From: Pseudomonadota bacterium
GTDB lineage: Bacteria; Desulfobacterota; Desulfovibrionia; Desulfovibrionales; Desulfomicrobiaceae
NCBI GenBank assembly: GCA_023393525.1
Contig: JAEWKZ010000123.1
Location: 1-58,192 of the forward strand
Direction of reading: 5' to 3'
Length of the DNA: 58,192 nucleotides
Positions 45,704 to 53,696 of the stretch are shown piece by piece; the first letter of the stretch is position 1; each line of letters starts with the position of its first letter. The notes below the pieces were generated by a model. It did not search any database and had not been told where the DNA came from. It was given only the letters and a program-made list of their open reading frames with translations. A program made the position numbers and the translations under genes.

Positions 45704-46768
45704 ATGATCGGTGAACGATTACTTCGAGCACGAAAGGCTGCCGACCTGTCTCTACGGGATTTGGCCAAGGAGGTGGGCGTTAGTCACACGTGGATTAATA
45801 AGTTTGAGAAGGATCATGCCATGCCAGATTCGACAACTTTGTTGAAGCTGGGCAAGGTGCTTGGCGTTCGGTCCGAGTATTTTTTCCGGCCTGAAAAGAT
45901 TACGTTGTCTCAAGTTGAGTATCGGAAGCAAAGCACGCTTCCGAAAAAACGCTTGCAGGCGATCACGCACGAAATTCTGGATCAAATTGAACGGCGCATG
46001 GAACTTGAGGGATTGTTCCCTCAAGCGCCTGTGGAGCTTTTCACTCTTCCAGAAGGTTTGCCCGACAAGATTCAGAGCTATGACCAGATTGAGGGAGTTG
46101 CCAACCATGTCCGGCATCAATGGGACCTCGGGATGAACCCGATTCCGGTTCTCATTGATCTGCTGGAAATGAAAGGCATCCGCGTCTTTTGCATTGATGC
46201 CCGAGAAGACGCCAAGTTTGATGGCTTACTGGCCTATGCGGCTGAGTCTCCTGTCGTCGTTGTTGGAAAATATTGGCCTGGAGATCGGCAGCGCTTTACC
46301 TTGGCTCATGAGTTGGGTCACCTCGTTCTCGCCAGCCGTTTGAGTGACGGACTAGATGGTGAAAAGGCTTGTCACCGTTTCGCGGGGGCCTTTCTGTTTC
46401 CCGATTACTCGGTCAAAGCCTATTTGGGCCAGAAGCGCTCTTCTCTTGAAGTTCGCGAGGTGTTGTCGCTAAAGCATGAGTTTGGTCTCAGCATGGCCGC
46501 GATCATACGCCGGGCGCTTGATCTGGGAATCATCAAGGAGGGGTACTACAAGCACCTCAACATTCAGTTCGGAAAGAAGGGATGGCGGAAATGTGAGCCT
46601 GGGGAATCAGTAAATTCCGAGACGGGCCAGGTTTTCTGCAATCTTGTTTTTCATGCCCTTGCGGAAGAATATATAGGGGACTCCAAAGCTGCTGAACTTC
46701 TCAGTCTTCCCTTGGACAAATTTCGCCGTTACCGTAGCATGGAAGAGATAGATGCTGCTCCTTGTTAG
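45704..46768 (+). CDS. XRE-family HTH protein with ImmA/IrrE metallopeptidase domain
   Basis: A 354-aa two-domain protein. Residues ~3-60 are an XRE/Cro helix-turn-helix (RLLRARKAADLSLRDLAKEVGVSHTWINKFEK). The C-terminal part is an ImmA/IrrE zinc peptidase with AHELGHLVLA (His202, His206). GGAGG lies 8 bp before the ATG at 45704; an ATG at 45671 lies inside the operator and is not used. It overlaps the PIN gene by 17 bp, forming a two-gene toxin-antitoxin-like unit in which this is the regulator/antitoxin candidate. Confidence 0.9.
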   Translation: MIGERLLRARKAADLSLRDLAKEVGVSHTWINKFEKDHAMPDSTTLLKLGKVLGVRSEYFFRPEKITLSQVEYRKQSTLPKKRLQAITHEILDQIERRMELEGLFPQAPVELFTLPEGLPDKIQSYDQIEGVANHVRHQWDLGMNPIPVLIDLLEMKGIRVFCIDAREDAKFDGLLAYAAESPVVVVGKYWPGDRQRFTLAHELGHLVLASRLSDGLDGEKACHRFAGAFLFPDYSVKAYLGQKRSSLEVREVLSLKHEFGLSMAAIIRRALDLGIIKEGYYKHLNIQFGKKGWRKCEPGESVNSETGQVFCNLVFHALAEEYIGDSKAAELLSLPLDKFRRYRSMEEIDAAPC

Positions 46769-47237
46769 TGATGCAAATATCTTGATTGACATGGAGGAGG
46801 GCGGATTGCTTGTCTCCATGTTCAGTCTTGAATGCAAATTCATCATTCCTGACATCCTTTTTGTTGAAGAGCTTGTCGAAATTCATGCCCATTTTTTAGA
46901 CTATGGGCTTGAGCAAAGAGCATTGAGTGCGGAGTCTATGCTTGTCGCAATGGAGATGATGAAGTCCTATAGACGTCCCAGCCGGAATGATCTCTTTGCA
47001 CTGGCATTGGCTAAACAGGAAGCCTGTTCTCTTCTCACTGGTGATAAGCACCTGAAAATGGCGGCTGAAGAGGAAGGTGTTAATGTCCACGGCACGATAT
47101 GGCTTGTAGAAGAGCTGGTGAAGAACGGAAAAATCACGATGCTTATCGCGAAGGCTGCGTACGAAAAGATGGAACAATCGGGACGCAGGCTGCCATGGAA
47201 AAAGGCCATCGAGCGGTTGGAAAAACTGAAACCGTGA
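46752..47237 (+). CDS. PIN-domain-like protein (putative toxin ribonuclease)
   Basis: A 161-aa PIN-fold protein. The N-terminal VSDANILIDMEEGG gives the first acidic residue, RPSRNDLFALALAK the middle, and LLTGDKHLKMAAEEEGV the third conserved segment. It overlaps the XRE-ImmA gene, as in XRE-COG2856/PIN pairs. Predicted activity is metal-dependent RNA cleavage (inference from family). No own ribosome site is needed because of the overlap. Confidence 0.82.
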   Translation: MLLLVSDANILIDMEEGGLLVSMFSLECKFIIPDILFVEELVEIHAHFLDYGLEQRALSAESMLVAMEMMKSYRRPSRNDLFALALAKQEACSLLTGDKHLKMAAEEEGVNVHGTIWLVEELVKNGKITMLIAKAAYEKMEQSGRRLPWKKAIERLEKLKP

Positions 47238-47361
47238 TTCGGCTGCTCCCACACAACAAGAAACTCTAGGAAGACCTTGAGAGGTGCTCCCCAGTCGTTG
47301 GACAGGGGATCGCTGGACATGGACGGGCAGGGCTTTTGCCAAACCCGAAAAAGGACATGCC

Positions 47362-48108
47362 ATGCATCATGACGCCTTCGCCACTCTGGACGCCATGAAG
47401 TCCAGGCTCGACGACCGTCTTCCGCTCGCTCCGGACCTCTTTCGGAGCCTGCGAAAGGACATGGTGCTGAGGTACACTTACCACTCCAACGCCATTGAGG
47501 GGAACGCGCTAACCCTCATTGAGACCAAGGTGGTGCTTGAGGATGGGTTGACCATCGGCGGCAAACTGCTGCGACATCATCTCGAAGCCATCAACCATGC
47601 CGACGCCATCACCCATCTGGAAAATCTCGCGAAGGAGGATGTCCTGCTCAATGAGAGCGGTCTCAAGAATCTTCATCAACTTGTCCTGCGAGGACTCGAC
47701 AACGAAGCCAGGCGTTATCGCGGCTGCAACGTCATCATCTCCGGTGCAGGTCATACGCCGCCCGATCACCTGCTTGTCGGTGAGCGCATGCAGAAATTCT
47801 TCGATTGGTACCGTGGCGAGGCCCAAAGCCTTCATCCCGTGGAAAGAGCTGCCAGGGTGCATGCCGACTTGGTCATCATCCACCCCTTTCGGGACGGCAA
47901 CGGCAGGACTTCTAGGCTCGCCATGAATCTGGAACTCATGCGGGCAGGATTTTCGACCGCCATCATTCCGGTTGAGGATCGGGTCGCCTATTACCAGAAT
48001 TTGGACAAGGCGGGGACGGACGCGGATTACGGCCCATTCGTTAGACAGCTTGCCCAACTGGTCGAACGAAGTTTTGATCCATATTGGTATCTGCTCGGCT
48101 TAGCCTAG
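47362..48108 (+). CDS. Fic family protein (AMPylator-like)
   Basis: A 248-aa Fic-domain protein. The catalytic motif HPFRDGNGRTSR spans about residues 174-185 and is complete. An N-terminal SNAIEGN (about 42-48) matches the (S/T)xxxE(G/N) inhibitory helix, so it is a self-inhibited class II Fic protein that would not need a separate antitoxin. The start MHHDAF follows AAAAAGG; the open frame extends 26 codons further without a ribosome site. A strong bidirectional terminator follows. Confidence 0.9.
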   Translation: MHHDAFATLDAMKSRLDDRLPLAPDLFRSLRKDMVLRYTYHSNAIEGNALTLIETKVVLEDGLTIGGKLLRHHLEAINHADAITHLENLAKEDVLLNESGLKNLHQLVLRGLDNEARRYRGCNVIISGAGHTPPDHLLVGERMQKFFDWYRGEAQSLHPVERAARVHADLVIIHPFRDGNGRTSRLAMNLELMRAGFSTAIIPVEDRVAYYQNLDKAGTDADYGPFVRQLAQLVERSFDPYWYLLGLA

Positions 48109-48130
48109 CCGTTAAACACGCCAACGAACG

Positions 48131-48163
48131 AAAAGTCCCGGAGTCACAAGCTCCGGGGCTTTT
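48131..48163. terminator. Terminator after the Fic gene
   Basis: AAAAGTCCCGGAG, loop TCACAAG, CTCCGGGGCTTTT: a GC-rich stem flanked by A and T runs, so it can act in both directions. It isolates the Fic unit from the replication operon. Confidence 0.85.
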
Positions 48164-48368
48164 CATATTTGGAGGGCTTATGATCGTCTACAAGCCAGGC
48201 AATCCGGACGCGCGGTGTAGGCCACTCCTACAAGGCTGTGCTTATTCTTGGTGTGGGGCGTCAGCGCAAAATTCTGTCGAATTTACGCGGACGAAGTCTA
48301 CTCTTGATATCAAGTTGATTAAGGGAAGGGAGGGAAGGCGTGTGATTTGGGGGGGGGCAAGAAACTTG

Positions 48369-48446
48369 TTGACTTTTTTTGCGAAGTCTGATATCTTAAA
48401 TAAATGGGCGTCACAATACCGAGAAATCTGGACAATTTCTCGGTAT
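48369..48446 (+). promoter_or_regulatory. Promoter and inverted-repeat operator of the replication operon
   Basis: TTGACT (48369-48374) and TATCTT (48392-48397) are 17 bp apart. Just downstream, ATACCGAGAAAT (48416-48427) and its exact reverse complement (48435-48446) form a 12-bp inverted repeat with a 7-base loop. This is a repressor-type operator or leader hairpin, followed by a ~190-bp untranslated leader before the first gene. Confidence 0.68.
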
Positions 48447-48640
48447 GTGTGGCGGATTGCCATTTGCGCATCTCCCATCATCGTTGGCTATGGCCCGCAT
48501 TCTTGCTCAATGTTAACCAATGAAGTCCATCGATCAGTGGAAGATGAGGTTTTAATAGCCTCTCTTCGCGATTTCCGTCAACATTTTTTTTGATGGTTTT
48601 TGAAGAATCGCATTCTGCGTCGATGTCAAGGAGTCTAAAC

Positions 48641-48838
48641 ATGTCCTTGTCGATTCTGCCTCCACGTCCTGCGTTGTCAGACTATTCGGGTGCTATCGCC
48701 CAGTCTGACGGGTATTCGAACGCCGCACCTGTTCTGGTGCTCCCAAGTTCTGCATTCAGTGTTCCCGAGTCCCAACGTTGTCGGGAGCTTAATGAGCCTG
48801 TTAGCGTTGTCCTTGGCCACCAGGAGGGACTCCTGTGA
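48641..48838 (+). CDS. Small hypothetical protein, first gene of the replication operon
   Basis: A 65-aa product starting at ATG 48641, 7 bp after AAGGAG. Serine- and proline-rich, no membrane helix, no family recognised. Its stop overlaps the next gene's start by one base (TGATG), so it is at least placed as a leader cistron of the operon. In-frame starts further left (48590, 48593) have no ribosome site. Confidence 0.5.
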   Translation: MSLSILPPRPALSDYSGAIAQSDGYSNAAPVLVLPSSAFSVPESQRCRELNEPVSVVLGHQEGLL

Positions 48839-49092
48839 TGCGTGAACAAACTCAGCCCACGGATATTTTCGATCAGCTGGTCATGGAATGGGGCTGTCCC
48901 CTTGTCGCTCGCAGCGAGGTTCGGCGGTTCAGCGGTGGCTTGCTCAACCCACGGACTCTGGCCAATCTCGACGTGCGCGGCGAAATACCTGGAAAAATTA
49001 TGGTAGGTAACCGTGTAGCCTATCAGACGGCACAGCTCGCCGGTTGGATGCGCGAGCGCTCTAGGGGAAAGGGGGGGAGCCATGCAGTCTGA
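48838..49092 (+). CDS. Small DNA-binding protein (AlpA/excisionase-like)
   Basis: An 84-aa protein. The pattern LVARSEVRRFSGGLLNPRTLANLDVRGEIPGKIMVGNRVAY, followed by QTAQLAGWMRER, resembles the winged helix of AlpA/Xis-type regulators that begins with a DNA-contact helix and ends with the substrate-specific 'wing'. AGGAGGG is 9 bp before the ATG. It overlaps the PrimPol gene by 11 bp. It could be the excisionase/directionality factor or the operon's repressor (inference). Confidence 0.65.
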   Translation: MREQTQPTDIFDQLVMEWGCPLVARSEVRRFSGGLLNPRTLANLDVRGEIPGKIMVGNRVAYQTAQLAGWMRERSRGKGGSHAV

Positions 49093-51385
49093 TGTGAAGT
49101 GCTCCGCAGTTCCTGTCGAGGAAGCGACGGGAAGCACCTACGGATTCATGCAACCCGATCCGTTGATTACGCAGAGGTGTGCAAAGGCTGACGAATGGGG
49201 GGTGCGCAACAGCTTGGTCGAGGCCCTCAGGGCCTTCGGGCACTTGCCGTACGAAATGCGCAAACTCCGCAATTGGGTGCCATGGGGATATGAGCAGAAA
49301 CCTGGTCGAACCAAGAAGACAAAGGTTCCTAGGCAAACCAAAAATCCGAAATATGGCGCTGATACGAATAATCCGAGCCACTGGGGGGCGCTCCAGGACG
49401 CTTTGTTGGCAAAAAATTTGAACAGATTGGATGGGGTAGGGTTTGTATTAACTTCAACTCTCTTTATGGGCGTGGATCTGGATGACGCATTTGATGCTTT
49501 TGGCAGGTTGCATCCTTGGGCTGCTTGGATTGTAAAACTTTTTTGTGACTGTAGTTATATTGAAAAAAGTCCTTCAGGACGAGGATTGCATATCATTACT
49601 AGAGGTAGCTTGAAAGCAGGCTGCTGGAAGAAGATCCGACCTGAAGGCAAGGAAGATAGCGGCGTAATCGAGATGTACGATACCGCCCGGTATTTTACCA
49701 TGACGGGGGAAGTCTTTTCTGATTGCAAAACAATCGGGGATGGCCAGGAGGCAATTAATCGGCTTCAGGCTCGCTACCAGCGGCTTCCCCAGAAGCCTCA
49801 GCCAAGAGTTGTGGTTAGTGAAGACCAGGTCATCATTGATCGCGCCTTGAAGGCTTCAAATGGAACACTCTTTTCTGCGCTCTGGACGGGTGATACATCT
49901 CAGCATGGCGATGATCACAGTAAGGCGGATGCGGCTTTGTGTGCGCTCCTCGCATTTTATTGCAGAGATGCGGGGCAGATCGACCGCATCTTCCGGTCCT
50001 CTGGGCTCATGCGGCCCAAGTGGGATGAGCGGCGCGGTGCCGAGACATACGGTGGAATCACTGTCCGCAAGGCATTAGAGTTTGTGGATGAGAGAGGACC
50101 CGCAGCTTCGCAGAGTTTCAAAACTTCGCAAACTTCGCAAACTTCGCAGGGCGAGGATGCGGATGATGCGCTCCTGACAACAATATGCGCGAGCGATATC
50201 GAACTCGCTGAAATTGAATGGTTGTGGAAGGGATGGTTGGCGTTGTCGAGAATCATGATTCTTGGCGGGATGCCTGGGACGGGAAAAACGACGCTGCTCA
50301 TGTTGTTGGCGGCTATTGTGTCCGTTGGTGGCCGGTGGCCGGACGGTACAGGATGCTCCAATCCGGGGAATGTCGTCATCTGGAGCGGTGAGGATGATCC
50401 TTCGGACACGCTTGTGCCGAGGTTGGATGCTGCCGGGGCAGATCGCTCAAGGATTCACTTTATTGCAAACGTCAAAACTGGTGAAAAGAAGCGGCCCTTT
50501 AATCCGAAGAAGGACATGCCGCTTTTGATTCGGACAATCTTGCGGATCGGTGATGTTAGGCTTTTGATCATTGATCCCATTGTCTCAATCGTGTCTGGGG
50601 ATAGTCACAAGAATACTGAAGTACGTCAGTCCTTCGAGCCCCTTGCCCAGTTGGCGTCGGACACAAAGTGTGCCGTGGTGGGTATCACCCATTTTACAAA
50701 GGGAATGAAGGGGGCGGCCCCTTTGGAACGCCTCAACGGATCGATTGCCTTCAGTGCCGTGCCCCGTGTCGTGATGGTTGCGGCTAAAAAAAATGAAGGC
50801 ACGGATGGTGCTGGTCGTATTTTTGTGCGGGCCAAGTCGAATATCGGGCCAGATGGTGACGGATTCGAGTACGACCTTGATGAAGTTGAATGTCCCAGTA
50901 AACCAAGTCTGCTTGCCACCCGTGTGTCGTGGGGTGACGCAATATTTGGGTCGTCTCAGGAGTTGCTCGGGCGAGTTGAAACTGACCCGGGGCGTGGCGG
51001 CGCACTGGCAGAGGCCAAGGACTTTCTGATGTCAATTTTGGCCCATGGACCAGTCGCTCCGACTGTTATTGAAAGCGAGGCGAAAACTGCAGGGATTGCG
51101 AAAGCAACACTCCGCCGTGCAAAGGACTCCCTTGGAATCAAGTCGGAAAAGACTGGATTCGCGGGCGGGTGGGGGTGGGCACTCCCGAAGTCATCCACGG
51201 TGGATGAAGATGCTCATCCCGTCACAACACCCCTGAACATGAGCATCTTCGTAGAAAATGAGCACCTTCGGGGCGAAGAACGCGAAGATGTTCATTACGA
51301 CCGAAGATGTTCATTACCCCAAGTTGATGAGCATCTTGGCGGAGGCCTTCATCAGAGCACCCGCATCATTGAGGTGGAATTGTGA
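49082..51385 (+). CDS. Replication protein: PrimPol (NrS-1-like) fused to RepA-type helicase
   Basis: A 767-aa protein for autonomous replication. Residues ~60-250 look like an archaeo-eukaryotic-type primase-polymerase: GVDLDD supplies the DxD metal site and SPSGRGLHI the S-x-H motif. A helix bundle with SALWTGDTSQHGDDHSKADAALCALLAFY follows (as in the NrS-1 phage polymerase). From ~385 a RecA-fold ATPase has Walker A GGMPGTGKTT and Walker B LLIIDPIVSIVSGDSH, and near the C-terminus a winged-helix-like segment. The last ~50 codons are overlaid by iteron-like DNA repeats. GGGGGGGAG precedes the ATG. Confidence 0.85.
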   Translation: MQSDVKCSAVPVEEATGSTYGFMQPDPLITQRCAKADEWGVRNSLVEALRAFGHLPYEMRKLRNWVPWGYEQKPGRTKKTKVPRQTKNPKYGADTNNPSHWGALQDALLAKNLNRLDGVGFVLTSTLFMGVDLDDAFDAFGRLHPWAAWIVKLFCDCSYIEKSPSGRGLHIITRGSLKAGCWKKIRPEGKEDSGVIEMYDTARYFTMTGEVFSDCKTIGDGQEAINRLQARYQRLPQKPQPRVVVSEDQVIIDRALKASNGTLFSALWTGDTSQHGDDHSKADAALCALLAFYCRDAGQIDRIFRSSGLMRPKWDERRGAETYGGITVRKALEFVDERGPAASQSFKTSQTSQTSQGEDADDALLTTICASDIELAEIEWLWKGWLALSRIMILGGMPGTGKTTLLMLLAAIVSVGGRWPDGTGCSNPGNVVIWSGEDDPSDTLVPRLDAAGADRSRIHFIANVKTGEKKRPFNPKKDMPLLIRTILRIGDVRLLIIDPIVSIVSGDSHKNTEVRQSFEPLAQLASDTKCAVVGITHFTKGMKGAAPLERLNGSIAFSAVPRVVMVAAKKNEGTDGAGRIFVRAKSNIGPDGDGFEYDLDEVECPSKPSLLATRVSWGDAIFGSSQELLGRVETDPGRGGALAEAKDFLMSILAHGPVAPTVIESEAKTAGIAKATLRRAKDSLGIKSEKTGFAGGWGWALPKSSTVDEDAHPVTTPLNMSIFVENEHLRGEEREDVHYDRRCSLPQVDEHLGGGLHQSTRIIEVEL
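51206..51338. repeat. Iteron-like repeats inside the 3' end of the replication gene
   Basis: Six copies of GAAGATGYTCAT or its complement: 51206 (+), 51239 (-), 51258 (-, one mismatch), 51284 (+), 51303 (+), 51327 (-, one mismatch). They occur in both orientations within 133 bp of coding sequence, and related copies continue beyond 52207. Confidence 0.8.
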
Positions 51386-52017
51386 GCGCGGCGGAAGTCC
51401 TTCGCGAGATGGAATCACAGGGGGTGGTGCTGTGTCTCGTCGGTGACAGGATCAAGGCCCGTGGAGATGCAAGAATTATCGCAAAGTACAGTCCCTTTAT
51501 TAAGGGGAATCGCCCATCGGTGATCAAATGTTTGGCAAGAGGGCGGCCCCCCGCCCCCTCTCAGTGGTCATGGCTCCCGGAACGCTGTCCAAGAGGAGAA
51601 TGCTGGAATGCTTGGGACTGCGCAAGAATTTTACGGGATCTGTGTGACAGCTTCTCCTTGCACCGCCTTGAAGGCAGATTCATTCTTGTGCCTATGCGAC
51701 CTCTCACGTCTAGGTCTGCACTAAACTTTGGAGAGTGCATTGATTATCTGCTTGTCGAGGCTGCGGACTATCTGGGAAAGCATGCTGGTCATTTCCCTGT
51801 GCTTACTGCGTCTAGGGCTAGAACATGTCTTTACATGCTGGATCGTTATCACAGGGGGGTGAGGGCCAAGGCTATTGATATGCGTGGCATGAGTCTTCCG
51901 GATTATTTTCCATGGGCTGTGAAGGTTACTATTCAGACAATCTATATAACGTGGGTGGTTGGAGAAGAAGAGGCTAGATGCCGTTATGTCACATGGAAAC
52001 AATCCATTCATGTGTGA
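51382..52017 (+). CDS. Protein with TubC-type N-terminal docking-like domain
   Basis: A 211-aa protein. The first ~55 residues (AEVLREMESQGVVLCLVGDRIKARGDARII-...-KPSVIKCL pattern) match the TubC_N docking fold often found at the N-termini of proteins encoded in mobile elements. The rest has no recognised family; it contains HRLEGRFILVPMRP and a CxWDCARIL segment. The GTG start overlaps the replication-protein stop (GTGA), so it is the last gene of that operon. Role unknown. Confidence 0.6.
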   Translation: MSAAEVLREMESQGVVLCLVGDRIKARGDARIIAKYSPFIKGNRPSVIKCLARGRPPAPSQWSWLPERCPRGECWNAWDCARILRDLCDSFSLHRLEGRFILVPMRPLTSRSALNFGECIDYLLVEAADYLGKHAGHFPVLTASRARTCLYMLDRYHRGVRAKAIDMRGMSLPDYFPWAVKVTIQTIYITWVVGEEEARCRYVTWKQSIHV

Positions 52018-52093
52018 ATCGGCATGGAAAAATGATCCGTCCGGAATGCTCATCATTTGGGGGGGGATCATTTTGGGGAATTACAGTGCTGAA

Positions 52094-52555
52094 GAGTGGC
52101 TGCGGTTATGACCAGCGTCATTCAGTCGAGCTATACGTATGGAGCTGTGGGCAGATGCTAAACATGACCTTTAGCCCCTCGGGTTGATGCCCCCCCCTCT
52201 GTGGACATGAAGGTGATCACCGTTCCCGAACCACACGGCGTGATGAGCACCTTCGGTGAGCAGAAGGCGCGAAGATGCTCATAAACACGAAGGTGGTCAT
52301 CAGTTTGGGGTGGAGCGTCTTTGGTATTGAATGAATATCTTGGCGCATTCTGTACTGGGGAGTGGTTGTGGTTATGACCACGTCATTCAGTCGAGCTGTA
52401 CGCATGGGGTAAACATAAGCTGCCGGGCTCCTCGGGTTGATGCCCCCCTCTGTGGACATAAAGGTGATCACCATGCCGAATCACACGGTGTGATGAGCGC
52501 CTTCGGAGCATATCGAAGATGATCAAATTCACCAAGATACTCATCATTTTGGGCG
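52094..52555. repeat. Duplicated ~200-bp segment with iteron-like repeats (candidate origin)
   Basis: Two direct copies, about 52094-52310 and 52360-52555, share GGTTATGACCA, GTCATTCAGTCGAGCT, CCTCGGGTTGATGCCCCCC, TGTGGACAT and AAGGTGATCACC, and each carries iteron-like motifs: AAGGTGATCA (52210, 52461), GATGAGCRCCTTCG (52242, 52492), GAAGATGCTCAT (52271), GAAGGTGGTCAT (52289), GAAGATGATCAA (52515). A perfect inverted repeat AAAATGATCC / GGATCATTTT (52029 and 52065) lies just to the left. No open frame of merit is present. Confidence 0.78.
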
Positions 52556-52720
52556 GAAATCCATAGCAACGGTTTTCAATGTAAAGCAAACTATAGTTTA
52601 TTTTGCACATTTCAATGCGCTATGAATCGTTGTTTCACGGTGCAAAGAAAATATATTTTTGTCTTTATTTACACAATTCTTTTAAACATAAAATGTTTGT
52701 TTGTCACAAACAGATATGGA
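52556..52720. other. AT-rich segment beside the iterons
   Basis: About 165 bp of unusually AT-rich DNA (AAATATATTTTTGTCTTTATT, TTTTAAACATAAAATGTTT) directly right of the repeats, in a window that is otherwise GC-rich. It is a plausible DNA-unwinding element and contains the promoter and the GTTTGTCACAAAC palindrome of the resolvase gene. Confidence 0.55.
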
Positions 52721-52730
52721 GATTTTGACA

Positions 52731-53303
52731 ATGAGTAGAGGCAGACAGTTCGCGTATCTCAGAGTTTCTACTGTAGATCAGAATGATGACCGTCAATTGG
52801 CAGAATGCGATCTTGGCTCGTTTTATCGGGTTTATCGCGATGCAGTATCAGGAAAGGATACGAATAGGCCACAGCTCCAAGAATGCTTGTCCCGGCTTGA
52901 TGAGCTTGACACGCTTCACGTTCATTCAATTGACCGCCTGGCTCGCAACCTCGTTGACATGAAGAACATTGTGGAGACTTTGACCAAGAAGGGCGTGACG
53001 GTTCATTTCCACAAAGAAAACCTAATCTTTTCAGGTGAACATGACCCTATGAAGGAACTCATGCTGAACATGATGGCTTCTTTTGCGCAATTCGAACGTG
53101 AATTGATCAACGAACGGATCCGCGAAGGTGTTGCAAGCGCAAAGAGAAAAGGAGTCAAGTTCGGCAGGACCGCCAAACTCTCTCCAGGACAGATTCAACG
53201 CGCAAGAGACATGGCAGCAAACGGCGTCACCAAGAAGGACATTGCCCTTGAACTCAATGTGAGTCGCCCGACGCTTTATGCGGCTTTGAACAGAGCTGAT
53301 TAA
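52731..53303 (+). CDS. Serine recombinase (resolvase/invertase family)
   Basis: A 190-aa Tn3-type resolvase. FAYLRVSTVDQNDDRQL holds the catalytic Ser13, DRLARNLVDM the conserved arginine region, and FAQFERELINERIREGVASAKRKG the E helix. A C-terminal helix-turn-helix (GVTKKDIALELNVSRPTLYAALNR) contacts the recombination site. The ATG at 52731 follows ATGGAG by nine bases; an ATG at 52716 is possible. It may resolve multimers of the excised circular element; its res site is likely in the flanking repeats (inference). Confidence 0.92.
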   Translation: MSRGRQFAYLRVSTVDQNDDRQLAECDLGSFYRVYRDAVSGKDTNRPQLQECLSRLDELDTLHVHSIDRLARNLVDMKNIVETLTKKGVTVHFHKENLIFSGEHDPMKELMLNMMASFAQFERELINERIREGVASAKRKGVKFGRTAKLSPGQIQRARDMAANGVTKKDIALELNVSRPTLYAALNRAD

Positions 53304-53696
53304 CATTCGCGCCCATGCTGTGACTTTCAACCGTTGCCACCAGGCTTGCGGCATAGCCTTGAATTCTCCGATTTTCGGAGTGCAGGATGGGAAGCGGTGG
53401 CGGCAGCGTGGACATGCTCGCTGACGGTCCGTGACTCAATGGGTTCGTCATGCGGGCGTGTCGGGAATTTTTGGGATTCATGATGGTCTTGGTCAGCTTT
53501 GCGGGGATCGGCAAAATGATCATTTGAAAGTGATCAAGCTCATGCTCAATCAAGGGAAATGCCGTTGCCTTGGATGCTGTTATAACGGTCTGCATGCGTA
53601 ACACGAATTTTGAAAAAATAAGATGCATCGTAGGTGAATATACTTGACATTTAATCTTTAGTTCGGCATAAGGTTGAGAAATCGGAGGTCTAAAAA
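53304..53696. other. Intergenic region upstream of the relaxase gene (candidate oriT)
   Basis: About 390 bp without a credible gene. It contains the hairpin CTCCGA-TTT-TCGGAG (53366-53380), a run with repeated GATCA/TGATC motifs near 53517-53540, and a promoter-like TTGACA (53645) with CATAAG 17 bp on. MobV-type relaxases usually nick just upstream of their gene, so the transfer origin is expected here, but no published oriT sequence is recognised. Confidence 0.45.

Noticed and set aside
48084..48593. 169-codon frame between the Fic gene and the replication operon
   Set aside because: It overlaps a strong terminator, the promoter and the inverted-repeat operator, and has no ribosome site.
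53366..53380. Naming the CTCCGA/TCGGAG hairpin as oriT
   Set aside because: No known MobV nick sequence is recognisable; left as a candidate region only.
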